Assembly (NCBI GenBank): GCA_020639215.1
Contig: JACKHA010000007.1
Span: forward strand, 57,827-121,826
Length of the DNA: 64,000 nucleotides
Reading direction: 5' to 3'
DNA from: Phycisphaeraceae bacterium
Lineage (GTDB): Bacteria; Planctomycetota; Phycisphaerae; Phycisphaerales; UBA1924
A model generated the notes under the pieces. It was not told the DNA's origin. It made no database searches and saw nothing but the letters and a program-made list of their open reading frames with translations. Shown in pieces: positions 45,230 to 55,502 of the stretch. Each line of letters starts with the position of its first letter. The stretch's first letter is position 1. The position numbers and the translations under genes are program-made.

Positions 45230-46114
45230 CTAGCCAAGCAGGCCTTCGCCACTTTTGATCGCGTCGGCGACGCGGGCCTTGGCCTTGGCGATGTTCTCGT
45301 TCGAGAGACGCAGGTGGTCCAAGACCGCCGGGTCGTGCTCGACGCTGACCAGGTCGGCCCGGAGGCCGCCCTCGAGCCCGCCGGCGATGCGGTCGGCCAC
45401 GTTCACGAGGCACGAGAGGGTCCGGTTCTCTGGAGCCAGGTCCATGGGGCGGTGGTGGTAGCCGGCGACCTGGACGAAGGTCTTGGGGAACTTCCACTTC
45501 TGGCAGAGGCAGGCGCCGAAGTCCTGGTGGTTGGCGCCGAAGGCCTGATCCTCGAGGGCGAGCATGTCGGCGGCGGGCACGCCCTCGTCGTTCAGGCCCA
45601 GCTGCTCGACGACCTCGATGAGGCGGTTCCGGTCGAACTGCATCTCGACCATGATGCCGATGTCGTGGATGAGCCCGGCCAGGAAGGCCTCATCGCCCAG
45701 CCCGAGCTTGAGCGTGTCGGCCAGCACCTTGCAGGTGCTTGCGGTGGCGTTCGAGTGGTTCCACAGGCCCTTGGCGGAGAAGCGGGGCGTGAGGTCGCCC
45801 CCGCGGAAGAGCTTCGCCAGTGAGGCGGCGATGGCGATGTTCTTGACCGCGTTGAGCCCGAGCATCACGATCGCGCGGTTGATCGAGCCGATCTGCCCGG
45901 GCAGGCCATAGAAGGACGAGTTGACGACCTTCAAGATGCGGCTGCACAGGGCGGGGTCGGTGGAGATGACCTTGTGGAGATCCTGGGCGGTGGACTTGGG
46001 GTCCTCAACCAGCTCCACGATCTTGAGCGTGATCTCGGGGAGCGTCGCGATGTGGGAGATCTCGCGAACGGCATTGGAGACGATCTGCTCGCGCTGTTCC
46101 GTGCTGACGCTCAT
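45230..46114 (-). CDS. HDOD-domain signalling protein
   Basis: 294 aa. The start is supported by GGAGAG before the ATG. The whole protein is one HDOD domain: AQDLHKVISTDPALCSRILKVVNSSFYGLPG, INRAIVMLGLNAVKNIAI, and the HD-like GLIHDIGIMVE. HDOD proteins are usually non-catalytic relatives of HD phosphohydrolases and act in stress, chemotaxis or second-messenger signalling. The stop lies in a GGCTA/TAGCC inverted repeat. Confidence 0.92.
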   Translation of the reverse strand: MSVSTEQREQIVSNAVREISHIATLPEITLKIVELVEDPKSTAQDLHKVISTDPALCSRILKVVNSSFYGLPGQIGSINRAIVMLGLNAVKNIAIAASLAKLFRGGDLTPRFSAKGLWNHSNATASTCKVLADTLKLGLGDEAFLAGLIHDIGIMVEMQFDRNRLIEVVEQLGLNDEGVPAADMLALEDQAFGANHQDFGACLCQKWKFPKTFVQVAGYHHRPMDLAPENRTLSCLVNVADRIAGGLEGGLRADLVSVEHDPAVLDHLRLSNENIAKAKARVADAIKSGEGLLG

Positions 46115-46316
46115 GGGTGGCTCTCCGTGCCCGTCGGGTCGATGGTCTGCTCGGACATCGGACATCGACAGGGGGAACTTTGTGGTTTGGGGCGGTTTGG
46201 GGCTGCGTCGGGCGGGAGACTGGTGGGGTTCTGTCGGCCCGCGAGGCAGGTCCGAAAGAACGGGTCGCGACGCGCAATCGCCGCGCCAGAGCGGCTTGTG
46301 GATCCGGTTTGATCGG

Positions 46317-46922
46317 TCAGGCGGCCCGAGCCAGGTCCACGATCCACGTCGGCGTCTGCTCGACGCGCCGGGCCAGTTGGCGTCCGCGCCGGGCGTGGTA
46401 GGCGGCCATAAGCAGTTGCAGCGGCACGCCGAGGGCCAGCAGCGATCCGTAGATGCCCACGCCGATCATGCGGGTGAGCCCGGCCACGTCGCCCAGCACG
46501 CGATCGACCTGGGCCTCCCCGGTCGGTTCCAGCCCGGGGGGGGTCGTCGAAAGGGTGTTCCACAGGCCGACGCCCGCGTAGACCAGGATCATGCCGAGGA
46601 TGGCCAGCTGGTTCAGGACCAGGCGTCGGGAGCCCCTCGGGCGAAAGGCGCGAACGGCGCTCGCCCCCTTGAACTCACTCCATGCCAGCACGCACAGGGC
46701 GATGCCGACGCCGAGCGAGAACGGGTCCCAGATCCCCCCGAGGACCGAGAACGCGCCGAACAGAGCCAATGTCCACCCCGAGAAGGTCGCGACGCCGGCG
46801 GCCCGTCTGGCCCGCCTGAGCCCGAGGCAGGCCTCCGCGAAAGCCGCGTGCTGCTCGGGGGTCATGGGCGACAGCCCGGTCTGGGCGTTCGCGGCGGCGG
46901 GGGCGGGGGCGGAGGTGGTCAC
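46317..46922 (-). CDS. Membrane protein with three or four helices, function unknown
   Basis: 201 aa from a GTG at 46922; the ATG at 46865 (MTPEQHAAF) is an equally possible start, 182 aa. Hydrophobic segments lie at about 45-63, 68-84, 102-122 and 160-180. A short Ala-rich N-terminus precedes them. No family is recognised. It is divergent from the histone-like gene, with 222 bp between the starts, in which I see only that gene's promoter-like hexamer. Confidence 0.6.
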   Translation of the reverse strand: MTTSAPAPAAANAQTGLSPMTPEQHAAFAEACLGLRRARRAAGVATFSGWTLALFGAFSVLGGIWDPFSLGVGIALCVLAWSEFKGASAVRAFRPRGSRRLVLNQLAILGMILVYAGVGLWNTLSTTPPGLEPTGEAQVDRVLGDVAGLTRMIGVGIYGSLLALGVPLQLLMAAYHARRGRQLARRVEQTPTWIVDLARAA

Positions 46923-47026
46923 ACGCTGGGTATCGGCCCGGGCGGGGCCCGGCTGCGGCCCGGGGGCACTGGAAGGGCGTCGAGGCGGGCAAACGCCGGG
47001 CGAACGCCCCCCGCGTCCCGATCGCG

Positions 47027-47032
47027 TATGCT
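47027..47032 (+). promoter_or_regulatory. Putative -10 element of the histone-like gene
   Basis: TATGCT, in the same TA(T/C)(A/G)CT style as other hexamers here, would give a leader of about 105 nt before the histone-like gene. Confidence 0.35.
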
Positions 47033-47144
47033 TGGTTCCGGCCGTGTCGGTGGATTCGGGGTGAGTCCGATCGGGCGTCGGGCGGGGCACGCGGCGGCCC
47101 GGCCGATCGGCGACGCGGCCCCGCGTGAGCAAGGAGATCGCAAC

Positions 47145-47336
47145 ATGGAGGCCTACGAGCGCCTGAAGCAGTTGGTGGCGTCCTGCGAGGAAGACGTGCA
47201 GAAGGGGGCCGGCGGGAACAAGGCCGCCCAGACCCGTGCGCGGAAGGCCATGCAGGACATCAAGTCCGTCGCCCAGGAGATCCGCCAGGCGATGCTGGAG
47301 GCACGCAATGCCGAGTCGGGTTCGTCGGGAGCCTGA
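47145..47336 (+). CDS. Histone H1-like (Hc1-type) DNA-binding peptide
   Basis: 63 aa. AAGGAG lies 8 nt before the ATG. The sequence (YERLKQLVASCEEDVQKG, then GNKAAQTRARKAMQDIKSVAQEIR) matches the Hc1-like family found in chlamydiae, bacteroidetes and planctomycetes. The short length is that of the folded helical part; the Lys/Ala-rich tail of chlamydial Hc1 is missing. It would bind DNA in the nucleoid. A dehydratase gene follows after one base, so the two are cotranscribed. Confidence 0.8.
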   Translation: MEAYERLKQLVASCEEDVQKGAGGNKAAQTRARKAMQDIKSVAQEIRQAMLEARNAESGSSGA

Positions 47337-47337
47337 C

Positions 47338-47922
47338 ATGGCGGCGTATCCAGGCGGCCAATTGCCCGAAGCGGGACAAGCGCTCGCCTCCGACCGGAGG
47401 CCGGGCGAGGTGGCCGCGCCGACCGATGGCGCCGACGGAGGCGAGGGGCGGTTCATCTTCGATCTAACGGGGATCGACCTGAGCGCCCGGATCGCCGACC
47501 GGGCCGAGATCGCGCGCTGGAACCCGCACCGCCACGAGATGGCGCTGCTGGACGCGATCGTCTGGACCAGCCCGGACCGCTCGAAAGGCGTGGCCGTCCT
47601 CGACATCCGCGGCGACGAGTGGTGGGTGCGCGGGCACTTCCCGGACAAGGCGCTCTACCCCGGCGTGCTGCAGATCGAGTGCGGGGCCCAGCTGGCCTGC
47701 TACCTGTTCAACTCGCGACGCCAGGAGCCCGTGATCGCGGCGTTCCTGCGGATCCAGGAGGCGGCGTTCCGCTCGATGGTCGAGCCGGGGGACACCCTCC
47801 ACATCCTGTGTCAGGACATCAAGTTCGGGCGCCGCAAGTTCGTGTGCGGGATCCAGGGGATCGTCGGGTCGCGCATCGCGTTCGAGGCGACGATCAGCGG
47901 GATGTCCATGGCGGGGCGGTGA
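47338..47922 (+). CDS. FabZ/HotDog-type 3-hydroxyacyl-ACP dehydratase-like protein
   Basis: 194 aa. The start is one base after the previous stop. Residues about 58-70 (RWNPHRHEMALLDAI) and 100-118 (GHFPDKALYPGVLQIECGAQ) correspond to the two halves of the FabZ active site. His is in HFP and Glu in the following helix. The 40-residue N-terminal extension is not family-like. It could act in fatty-acid or lipid-A-type synthesis; linkage to a histone-like gene is unusual. Confidence 0.85.
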   Translation: MAAYPGGQLPEAGQALASDRRPGEVAAPTDGADGGEGRFIFDLTGIDLSARIADRAEIARWNPHRHEMALLDAIVWTSPDRSKGVAVLDIRGDEWWVRGHFPDKALYPGVLQIECGAQLACYLFNSRRQEPVIAAFLRIQEAAFRSMVEPGDTLHILCQDIKFGRRKFVCGIQGIVGSRIAFEATISGMSMAGR

Positions 47923-47956
47923 CGGGCCCATGAGCGAGCCGTTGGGCGGAACGCGG

Positions 47957-47962
47957 TAGGCT
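47957..47962 (+). promoter_or_regulatory. Putative -10 element of the UvrC-like gene (leaderless arrangement)
   Basis: TAGGCT lies 7 nt before the GTG start at 47970, with no ribosome binding site. It is weaker than the other examples, having a poorer hexamer and no -35. Confidence 0.3.
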
Positions 47963-47969
47963 GGGACGT

Positions 47970-49268
47970 GTGACGCCAGCGGACGCCGAGCGCATGGTGA
48001 TCGAGTCGGGCGCGGCGGGTCGCATCGATCCGACGGACGCCCCCGCGCGCGCCGGGGTCGTGCTGCTGCTGGATCGCGACCGGCGCCCGATCCTGCTGGC
48101 GACGACCGCCGACGCCCGGGCGTTTCTGCGCCGAAGGCTCGGCGCGGTCGATCGCGGGGGTGAACAGGCAGACGCGGAGGCCTCGAACCGAGCGCCGCCC
48201 GGGGAGTCCGTCGAGTCTCCGAAGCCGAGTCGGACGCCGCAGGCCGATCTGTCCGCCATCACGGCCCGGGTCGAGTTCACGCCGGCGGGGTCGGGGTTGG
48301 AGGCGGACCTGGCGTTCCTGCGGATCGCGCGCGAGCGCCTGCCCGCGTCGTGGGAGGCGCTGACGGAGCGATGGCGGGCCTGGTTCCTGCATCTGGACCC
48401 AGCGGCGGCGAGCCCGGTGTGGCGAAAGACGAATCTCGGTGACGCGCCGCGGTCCGGGGCGCACGACCCGGCCTCGATGCGCACGCTGCTGGCGACGCTG
48501 GTCGGTCCGATGGCGAACAAGGACGCCGCCGGGCGGTTCGGCGAGGCGATCGACGACGTGTTCGACCTGTGCCGCTTCCCGAAGGAGCTGGCGCTGGCCC
48601 CGCGGGGGACGGCGTGCGCGTACAAGGAGATGGGCAAGTGCCCGGCTCCGTGCGATGGGTCGGAAGCGAGGGGCTCGTATCGCGCGAGGGTCGCTGGCGC
48701 GCTCGAGTCGCTGCGGTGCGGGGCGGCGGGGCGGGCCGAGCCGATCGAGCGGCGGATGCGGGAGGCCGCGGCCCGCCAGAACTATGCGGCGGCCGCGGGG
48801 CACAAAGCGAGCCTCGAGGCGTTGCGGTCGCTCGAGAAGCCCGCGTTCCGCGAGGCCAGGCCATTGGACGTGTTCCGGTTCGTGGCGATCCTGGGGAGCG
48901 GACGGGCCGGATGGGCCCGCGCGTGGGGCATCGACGCGTTCTCGTGCGAGCCGATCGTGGATCTTGATGGGGCCCGGGCGAAAGCCGCGGCGGCGGCGCT
49001 CGGCGACGCGGTTGCGTCCTGGTTCGAACGACGGGAGCGATCGGCGGGCGTGGGCATCGATCCGATGCTGCTCGCGATCGTGTCGCGCCACCTGCTGGCC
49101 CCGCGGGCCAAGCGCCGCGGCGGGTTCGTGCGCCTCACGGACCCGGCCGGGGTCGAGCGCGGAGGAGAAGCTCGATTCGACGCGGATCAGGCGGCGCGCT
49201 GCCTGCGATCGGCGGCCCGGACCGAGGCGTCGGACGTCGAAGAGTTCGATCGCGCGACGCTGGCGTAG
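47970..49268 (+). CDS. UvrC/Cho-like protein with degenerate GIY-YIG domain
   Basis: 432 aa. The middle carries a UvrC-type block: LCRFPKELALAPRGTACAYKEMGKCPAPCDG with four cysteines, then a UVR-like helix pair (RRMREAAARQNYAAAAGHKAS). The N-terminus has a strand pattern like GIY-YIG, but the catalytic tyrosines of GVY and YVG are replaced (GVVLLL and ILLATT). The C-terminal RNase-H-like domain of true UvrC is absent. The protein is probably not a nuclease by this route. GTG start; the ATG at 47994 is an alternative. Function in repair is inference. Confidence 0.75.
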   Translation: MTPADAERMVIESGAAGRIDPTDAPARAGVVLLLDRDRRPILLATTADARAFLRRRLGAVDRGGEQADAEASNRAPPGESVESPKPSRTPQADLSAITARVEFTPAGSGLEADLAFLRIARERLPASWEALTERWRAWFLHLDPAAASPVWRKTNLGDAPRSGAHDPASMRTLLATLVGPMANKDAAGRFGEAIDDVFDLCRFPKELALAPRGTACAYKEMGKCPAPCDGSEARGSYRARVAGALESLRCGAAGRAEPIERRMREAAARQNYAAAAGHKASLEALRSLEKPAFREARPLDVFRFVAILGSGRAGWARAWGIDAFSCEPIVDLDGARAKAAAAALGDAVASWFERRERSAGVGIDPMLLAIVSRHLLAPRAKRRGGFVRLTDPAGVERGGEARFDADQAARCLRSAARTEASDVEEFDRATLA

Positions 49269-49287
49269 GCGGGCCCGCAGATGCCGA

Positions 49288-50310
49288 TCACGGCCTCGGA
49301 TGGAACGAGTGGTGCACGCTCTTGAGCCGCGACTTATCCACGTGCGTGTAGATCTGCGTCGTGGCGATGTCGGCGTGCCCGAGCAGGTCCTGCACGACGC
49401 GGAGGTCGGCCCCGCCGGCGAGCAGGTGCGTCGCGAACGAGTGGCGGAGGGTGTGCGGGTGGGCGTGGGCGATGCCGGCGCGCGCGGCCCAGCGTTTGAC
49501 CATGCGCCACACGCCCAGGCGATCGAGAGGCGTCCCGCGGGTCGTCAGGAAGATGCGTCCCTTGTCGCCAAGGCGGGGCGAGCCGCCCGGAGCCTCCAGG
49601 CGCGGGCGGCACTCCTTGAGGTATCTGGACATCCAGTGCTGGGCCGGCCGCCCCACGGGCACGACGCGTTCCTTGGAGCCTTTGCCGCGGACGCGGATGG
49701 AGCCGGCGACCTCGTCGTAGTCCGCCAGGCCGATGGTCCCGACCTCGCTGGCGCGCAGGCCGCTGGCGTACATGAGCTCGAGCACGGCCCGGTCGCGGAC
49801 CCACAGCGGCGGGGCGTCAGAGTCGGCATCCGCGTCGGACTCGGGCGTCGGGGCTGGCGCCTCGACGAGCGCCTTCATCTGGCGGGGCGAGAGCACATCC
49901 GGCAGGCGCTTCCAGCGGGTGGGGCGCTCGAGCACCTGGGAGATGTCGCGTTCGATAAGCCCGGCCGATCGCATCCAGCGGAACAGCACCCGCGTGCTGG
50001 CAAGGTGTCGGGTCACGCTCGAGCCGGCCATGTTGCGCTCGCTGCGGAGCGACTGGAAGTGGTCGACGAGGTGGCGTTCGGTGATGGCCCGAGGCTCGGC
50101 GGCGCCCCGATCGGACACGGCGCGGAGCAGGCCGGTCAGGTCGCGCTCGTACGCCTGGCGCGTGGCGGGCGCCAGGCCGCGCTCCACGCGAAGGTGGATC
50201 AGGAAGTCGTCGAGCGCCTCTCGCAGGCGCGGGGCCATCGCCGGCTGGTCGCGCGGATCCACGCCGGGCTTCGGACGCGGCGTTCGGGCTGGCGGCGGAC
50301 GCGCGGGCAC
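49288..50310 (-). CDS. Tyrosine recombinase (XerC/XerD type)
   Basis: 340 aa from a GTG; the ATG at 50238 (MAPRLREALDDF, 316 aa) may be the true start, since the first 24 residues are Pro/Arg rich. Catalytic residues are in place: Arg in ASGLRASEVG, Lys in GKGSKER, His and Arg in HTLRHSFATHLL, His in LGHADIATTQ and Tyr in QIYTHV. The N-terminal SAM-like core-binding domain is normal. It resolves chromosome dimers or integrates DNA. A 20-residue acidic insertion (ESDADADSDA) lies before the catalytic domain. No mobile-element features are adjacent, so a housekeeping Xer role is more likely. Confidence 0.92.
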   Translation of the reverse strand: MPARPPPARTPRPKPGVDPRDQPAMAPRLREALDDFLIHLRVERGLAPATRQAYERDLTGLLRAVSDRGAAEPRAITERHLVDHFQSLRSERNMAGSSVTRHLASTRVLFRWMRSAGLIERDISQVLERPTRWKRLPDVLSPRQMKALVEAPAPTPESDADADSDAPPLWVRDRAVLELMYASGLRASEVGTIGLADYDEVAGSIRVRGKGSKERVVPVGRPAQHWMSRYLKECRPRLEAPGGSPRLGDKGRIFLTTRGTPLDRLGVWRMVKRWAARAGIAHAHPHTLRHSFATHLLAGGADLRVVQDLLGHADIATTQIYTHVDKSRLKSVHHSFHPRP

Positions 50311-50367
50311 GCCCAGTCATCGGCGGGGTGCGCTCGGGGGATGGAGGATTCGGCGGTGGCCGGCGCG

Positions 50368-50649
50368 TCAATCGTCGATGCCGCGCGGCTGGGCCCGGTT
50401 GGCGTCCGCGATGGCGCGGAGCACGTCGCGCTCGTGCCCGACCACGATCGTCGAGCCGTCGCCCGGCGTGGGCTGGAACGTGAGCTCGCGGATGAGGTAG
50501 TACTCGTCGCGGCGGTTCAGGCTCGACGAGCAGCCGGAGGCGAGCAGGGCGATCGCGAGGGATGCCGCGAGCCCGACGCGCGTAGGGTCGCGTGGGGCGG
50601 GCAGGTCGCTGCCGCGAGCGGCCGGTTGTGTTGTGGTGGAGTGTCCCAA
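50368..50649 (-). CDS. Small lipoprotein, function unknown
   Basis: About 93 aa from a TTG at 50649 with GAGGGA 4-5 nt upstream; no ATG or GTG start is available. VGLAASLAIALLASGCSSS is a lipoprotein signal with lipobox LASGC. The mature part of about 55 residues has no recognised motif. It lies just before the recombinase gene on the same strand with 57 bp between. Confidence 0.5.
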   Translation of the reverse strand: MGHSTTTQPAARGSDLPAPRDPTRVGLAASLAIALLASGCSSSLNRRDEYYLIRELTFQPTPGDGSTIVVGHERDVLRAIADANRAQPRGIDD

Positions 50650-50952
50650 CGAATCCCTCAACTCGCGTGCCGGTCGAAACCGGCCCTGGGTATCGTGTTG
50701 TCGGCGATCCAGCCGCGAGCCTGCACGCCTGAAGCCCGACCGGGCATGAACCGCGCCGATCCGGGGCGGGGCTGACACCTGTGCCGTCTCGTCCCCCCCG
50801 ACATCGGGCGTTCGGGTCCGAGAATCGGGGGTCGGGAGCGACAACCCGAGCGGGGGCGGTCGGAGCGGGTGGCCGCCTTTGCCGTCGGTCCTCATGGCCC
50901 GCTCCGTGCGCGGTCCGTACCATCCACGCTCCGCACCGACCGAGACCCGCCC

Positions 50953-51855
50953 ATGCGCATCGCCTTCTCCACTCTCGCGTGCCCCGACTGGCCCATCGAG
51001 CGCGTGGCCCGCCTGGCGGGCGAACTGGCCTACGACGGCGTCGAACTGCGCACGCTGGGGTTCGGGGACGGGCCGCTGGTGTGCGATCCGGCGCTGTCGG
51101 ACCCGCTGAAGGTGCGGGGCCTGCTCGCCGAGCACGGCGTGGCGCCGGTGTGCCTGGCGACCTCGCTGAAGTTTGATCGCCGCGTCTTCCCGCCGATCAT
51201 CGGGCGGGCGATCACGGACCAGGAACGGGAGGCCCGCCGGGCGACGCGTCTGATCGCGCTGGCCCGGGCGATGGACTGCCCGGAACTGCGCGTGTTCGCG
51301 TTCGAGGCCCAGGGACGCGAGAGCCGCGCCGGCGCGGTGCGCCGGATCCTGTGGCGTCTCGGGATGGCGGTGGACGCGGCCCGGAACACGGGGGTCCGCG
51401 TGCTGCTGGAGAACGGCGGGACGTTCGCGACCGGGAGCGACCTGGCGGAGTTCTTGGACGAGATCCGCGTTGGTTGGTTCGGCGCGTGCTACTCGGTGGC
51501 GACGGCGTGCCACGCGGGCGAGGACCCGGTCGCGGCGCTGGACCGCCTGGGCGATCGCGTCGGCGTCGTGCGCCTCAAGGCGCATCGGGGCGGCAAGGCG
51601 TGCCTGCTGGCGGACTCGAACGACCCGCACGAGGAGGTGGTGCGGGCGCTCGCCGCACGCCGATTCCGCGGCACGATCGTCGTCGAGCACGACCTGCTGT
51701 GGCAGGACGAGCGGGCTCGCGCGGCGATCCCGACGGCGGAGAACGCGCTGCGTCACGCGATCGAGACGATCTACTCGTGGATGTCGCAGTCGGCGCGCCG
51801 GTCGGGGAGCGGGTCGGGGCATGGCGCGAACTCCGGCGTGGCGGTGGGGGTGTGA
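50953..51855 (+). CDS. TIM-barrel sugar-phosphate isomerase/epimerase
   Basis: 300 aa. The barrel pattern starts MRIAFSTLACPDWPIER and contains YDGVELRTLGFG, VRVLLENGGTF (metal-binding Glu), GACYSVATACHAG and TIVVEHDLLW (second Glu). Family members interconvert sugars or sugar phosphates. The C-terminal 20 residues are Gly/Ser rich. No clear ribosome binding site precedes the ATG. The 303-bp gap upstream holds no gene. queG follows after 12 bp. Confidence 0.82.
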   Translation: MRIAFSTLACPDWPIERVARLAGELAYDGVELRTLGFGDGPLVCDPALSDPLKVRGLLAEHGVAPVCLATSLKFDRRVFPPIIGRAITDQEREARRATRLIALARAMDCPELRVFAFEAQGRESRAGAVRRILWRLGMAVDAARNTGVRVLLENGGTFATGSDLAEFLDEIRVGWFGACYSVATACHAGEDPVAALDRLGDRVGVVRLKAHRGGKACLLADSNDPHEEVVRALAARRFRGTIVVEHDLLWQDERARAAIPTAENALRHAIETIYSWMSQSARRSGSGSGHGANSGVAVGV

Positions 51856-51867
51856 CGGATCGGCGCG

Positions 51868-53022
51868 ATGCGGGGGCCTGACGCGTTGGGCACGCTTCCA
51901 AGCCCATCGGACCTGACCCGGGCGGTGCTCGACCGCTGCGCCGCGGCGGGGTTCGAGCGCAGCGGCATCGCCACGCCCGAGCCGAGCGCTTATCAGCGGG
52001 AACTCCACGAGTGGCTGGAGGCGGGCAAGCAGGGCACCATGGCCTGGCTCGCCGAGCACCTGCACGTTCGCACCGATCCGGGGCGGCTGCTCCGCGGGTC
52101 GCGTGCGATCGTAATGGTCGCGGCTCGATACGCGGGCCGGGGCGACGCGGATGCAGCCACGCCCGAGGGACACGGACGGATCGCGCGGTACGCGCGCGGG
52201 AGCGACTACCACCGGGCGTTCAAGAAGCGCCTGCACGCGATCTGCGACGAACTGCGCGAGGCGCATCCGGGGCACGAGTGCCGCGCGTTCACGGACATCG
52301 AGCCGATGCCCGAGCGGGAACTGGCGGCCAGGGCGGGGATCGGGTGGATCGGCAAGCACACGCTTGTGATCGAGCCGAGGCTCGGGTCGTGGCTGGCGCT
52401 GGGCGGGTTCGCCACGACGCTTCCGCTCGAGGCCCCGCCCGAGCAGCGGACGGTGCCCGACCATTGCGGGACGTGCACGCGCTGCATCGACGCGTGCCCG
52501 ACGGGCTGCATCACGCCGTACAGCGTCGACGCGTCGCGGTGCATTTCGTACCTGACGATCGAGCGGCGCGAGGCGATCGCGTCCGATGTGCAGGGCCGCG
52601 TGGGCAACTGGCTCTTCGGGTGCGACGTGTGCCAGGAGGTGTGCCCGCACAACTCGGTGCGGGGCGGCGACGCGGGGGGCAGTCTGGGCATCCCGGAGGT
52701 CGCGGGTGAGCGGCGGACGCTCGGGCTGCTCGACGTGCTGGGGTGGACGCCGGAGGATCGGACTGCGGCGCTTCCCAATAGCGTCATCAAGCGGGCGACG
52801 CTGCTCACGCTCAAGCGCAACGCGATCGTCGTGATCGGGAACCAACTCGCGCGCCGGCGGGACGAGGGGCTTGTTGGTCGGGTCCGCGCGATCGCGGCCG
52901 ATCCGGACGAGCCGATGCTGTTGCGGGAGACGGCGGCGGGGGTGCTGGCCCGGCTTCGCGTGGAGGCCGCGTCCAGCCCGATCGACCGAACGCGGTCCGA
53001 CGGGCACCGGTCGGGCAAGTAG
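51868..53022 (+). CDS. queG: Epoxyqueuosine reductase
   Basis: 384 aa. Two ferredoxin-type clusters are present: CGTCTRCIDACPTGCI near residue 198 and CDVCQEVCPHN near residue 250. The cobalamin/substrate-binding region KHTLVIEPRLGSWLALG precedes them. It reduces epoxyqueuosine to queuosine in tRNA, using B12 and iron-sulfur clusters. The C-terminal 90 residues form HEAT-like helices as in the crystal structures of the family. It is the second gene after the isomerase, with a 12-bp gap. Confidence 0.95.
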   Translation: MRGPDALGTLPSPSDLTRAVLDRCAAAGFERSGIATPEPSAYQRELHEWLEAGKQGTMAWLAEHLHVRTDPGRLLRGSRAIVMVAARYAGRGDADAATPEGHGRIARYARGSDYHRAFKKRLHAICDELREAHPGHECRAFTDIEPMPERELAARAGIGWIGKHTLVIEPRLGSWLALGGFATTLPLEAPPEQRTVPDHCGTCTRCIDACPTGCITPYSVDASRCISYLTIERREAIASDVQGRVGNWLFGCDVCQEVCPHNSVRGGDAGGSLGIPEVAGERRTLGLLDVLGWTPEDRTAALPNSVIKRATLLTLKRNAIVVIGNQLARRRDEGLVGRVRAIAADPDEPMLLRETAAGVLARLRVEAASSPIDRTRSDGHRSGK

Positions 53023-53069
53023 GACTCGTCGCGTCGCTCGGGCGTCGCCCCGCGCTGGTCGTGCCTCTG

Positions 53070-53626
53070 CTACTGGCCGGGCGACGCAGGGCCCACTGTC
53101 TTCGCGTACACGAGCTTGTCGTCGCCGGGTTGGTAGAAGTCCGGCAGGCGGGCTTCGAGGATGTAGCCGCAGCGCTCGTAGAAACGCTGGGTCGGCGTGT
53201 AGCGGGGGAGCGACGAGGTCTCGATGTAGACCTTCCGTCCCGCGGCGGCGCGCACGCGCTGCTCGACGGCGTCGATGAGCAGGCGCCCGAGGCCGCGGCC
53301 TTGGTACGCGGGATCGACGATGATCCAGTAGAGGTCGTACGAGCCGACGGTGCAGGCGATCGGGCCGAAGCAGGCGTAGGCGAGCAGACGCGCCGGGGGC
53401 TGGCCCGGTGGCGCGGGCGCGTCGTCGGCGAGGACGAACTCATAGCCAGAAGCGGGGCCGCGGTCGAGGCGCTCGCGGACGAGCTCGCAGGCGACGTCGA
53501 CCTCGTCGGGGCGAAAAAACGCGGTCGCATCTGCGATGCGCCGGATAGCGGCCTCGTCGTGCGCGCGAAGGTCCTCGCGCAGCGCGAAACCGATGCCTGC
53601 ACCGCCCGACTTTGATCCGGTCGCGC

Positions 53627-53630
<4 letters not shown>
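53070..53630 (-). CDS. GNAT-family N-acetyltransferase
   Basis: 186 aa. The TTG start lies in a TTGA overlap with the deacetylase stop; no ATG or GTG is available before the conserved part. The acetyl-CoA motif is in YWIIVDPAYQGRGLGRLLIDAVEQR (about 105-130), followed by YIETSSLPRYTPTQRFYERCGY. It is the last gene of the kamA run. By position it could acetylate a beta-lysine derivative, as AblB does in N-epsilon-acetyl-beta-lysine synthesis, but it is not clearly an AblB orthologue. Confidence 0.87.
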
Positions 53631-55444
<1,814 letters not shown>

Positions 55445-55502
55445 GGGTGATCCTTGGCGGGCGACCTGCGTGTGTGGGGCCGACGCGTCCGGAGATGGGG
55501 GG

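Noticed and set aside
49288..50310. Integrase of a mobile element
   Set aside because: No attachment-site repeat, tRNA target or cargo genes adjoin it; the sequence is of chromosomal Xer type.
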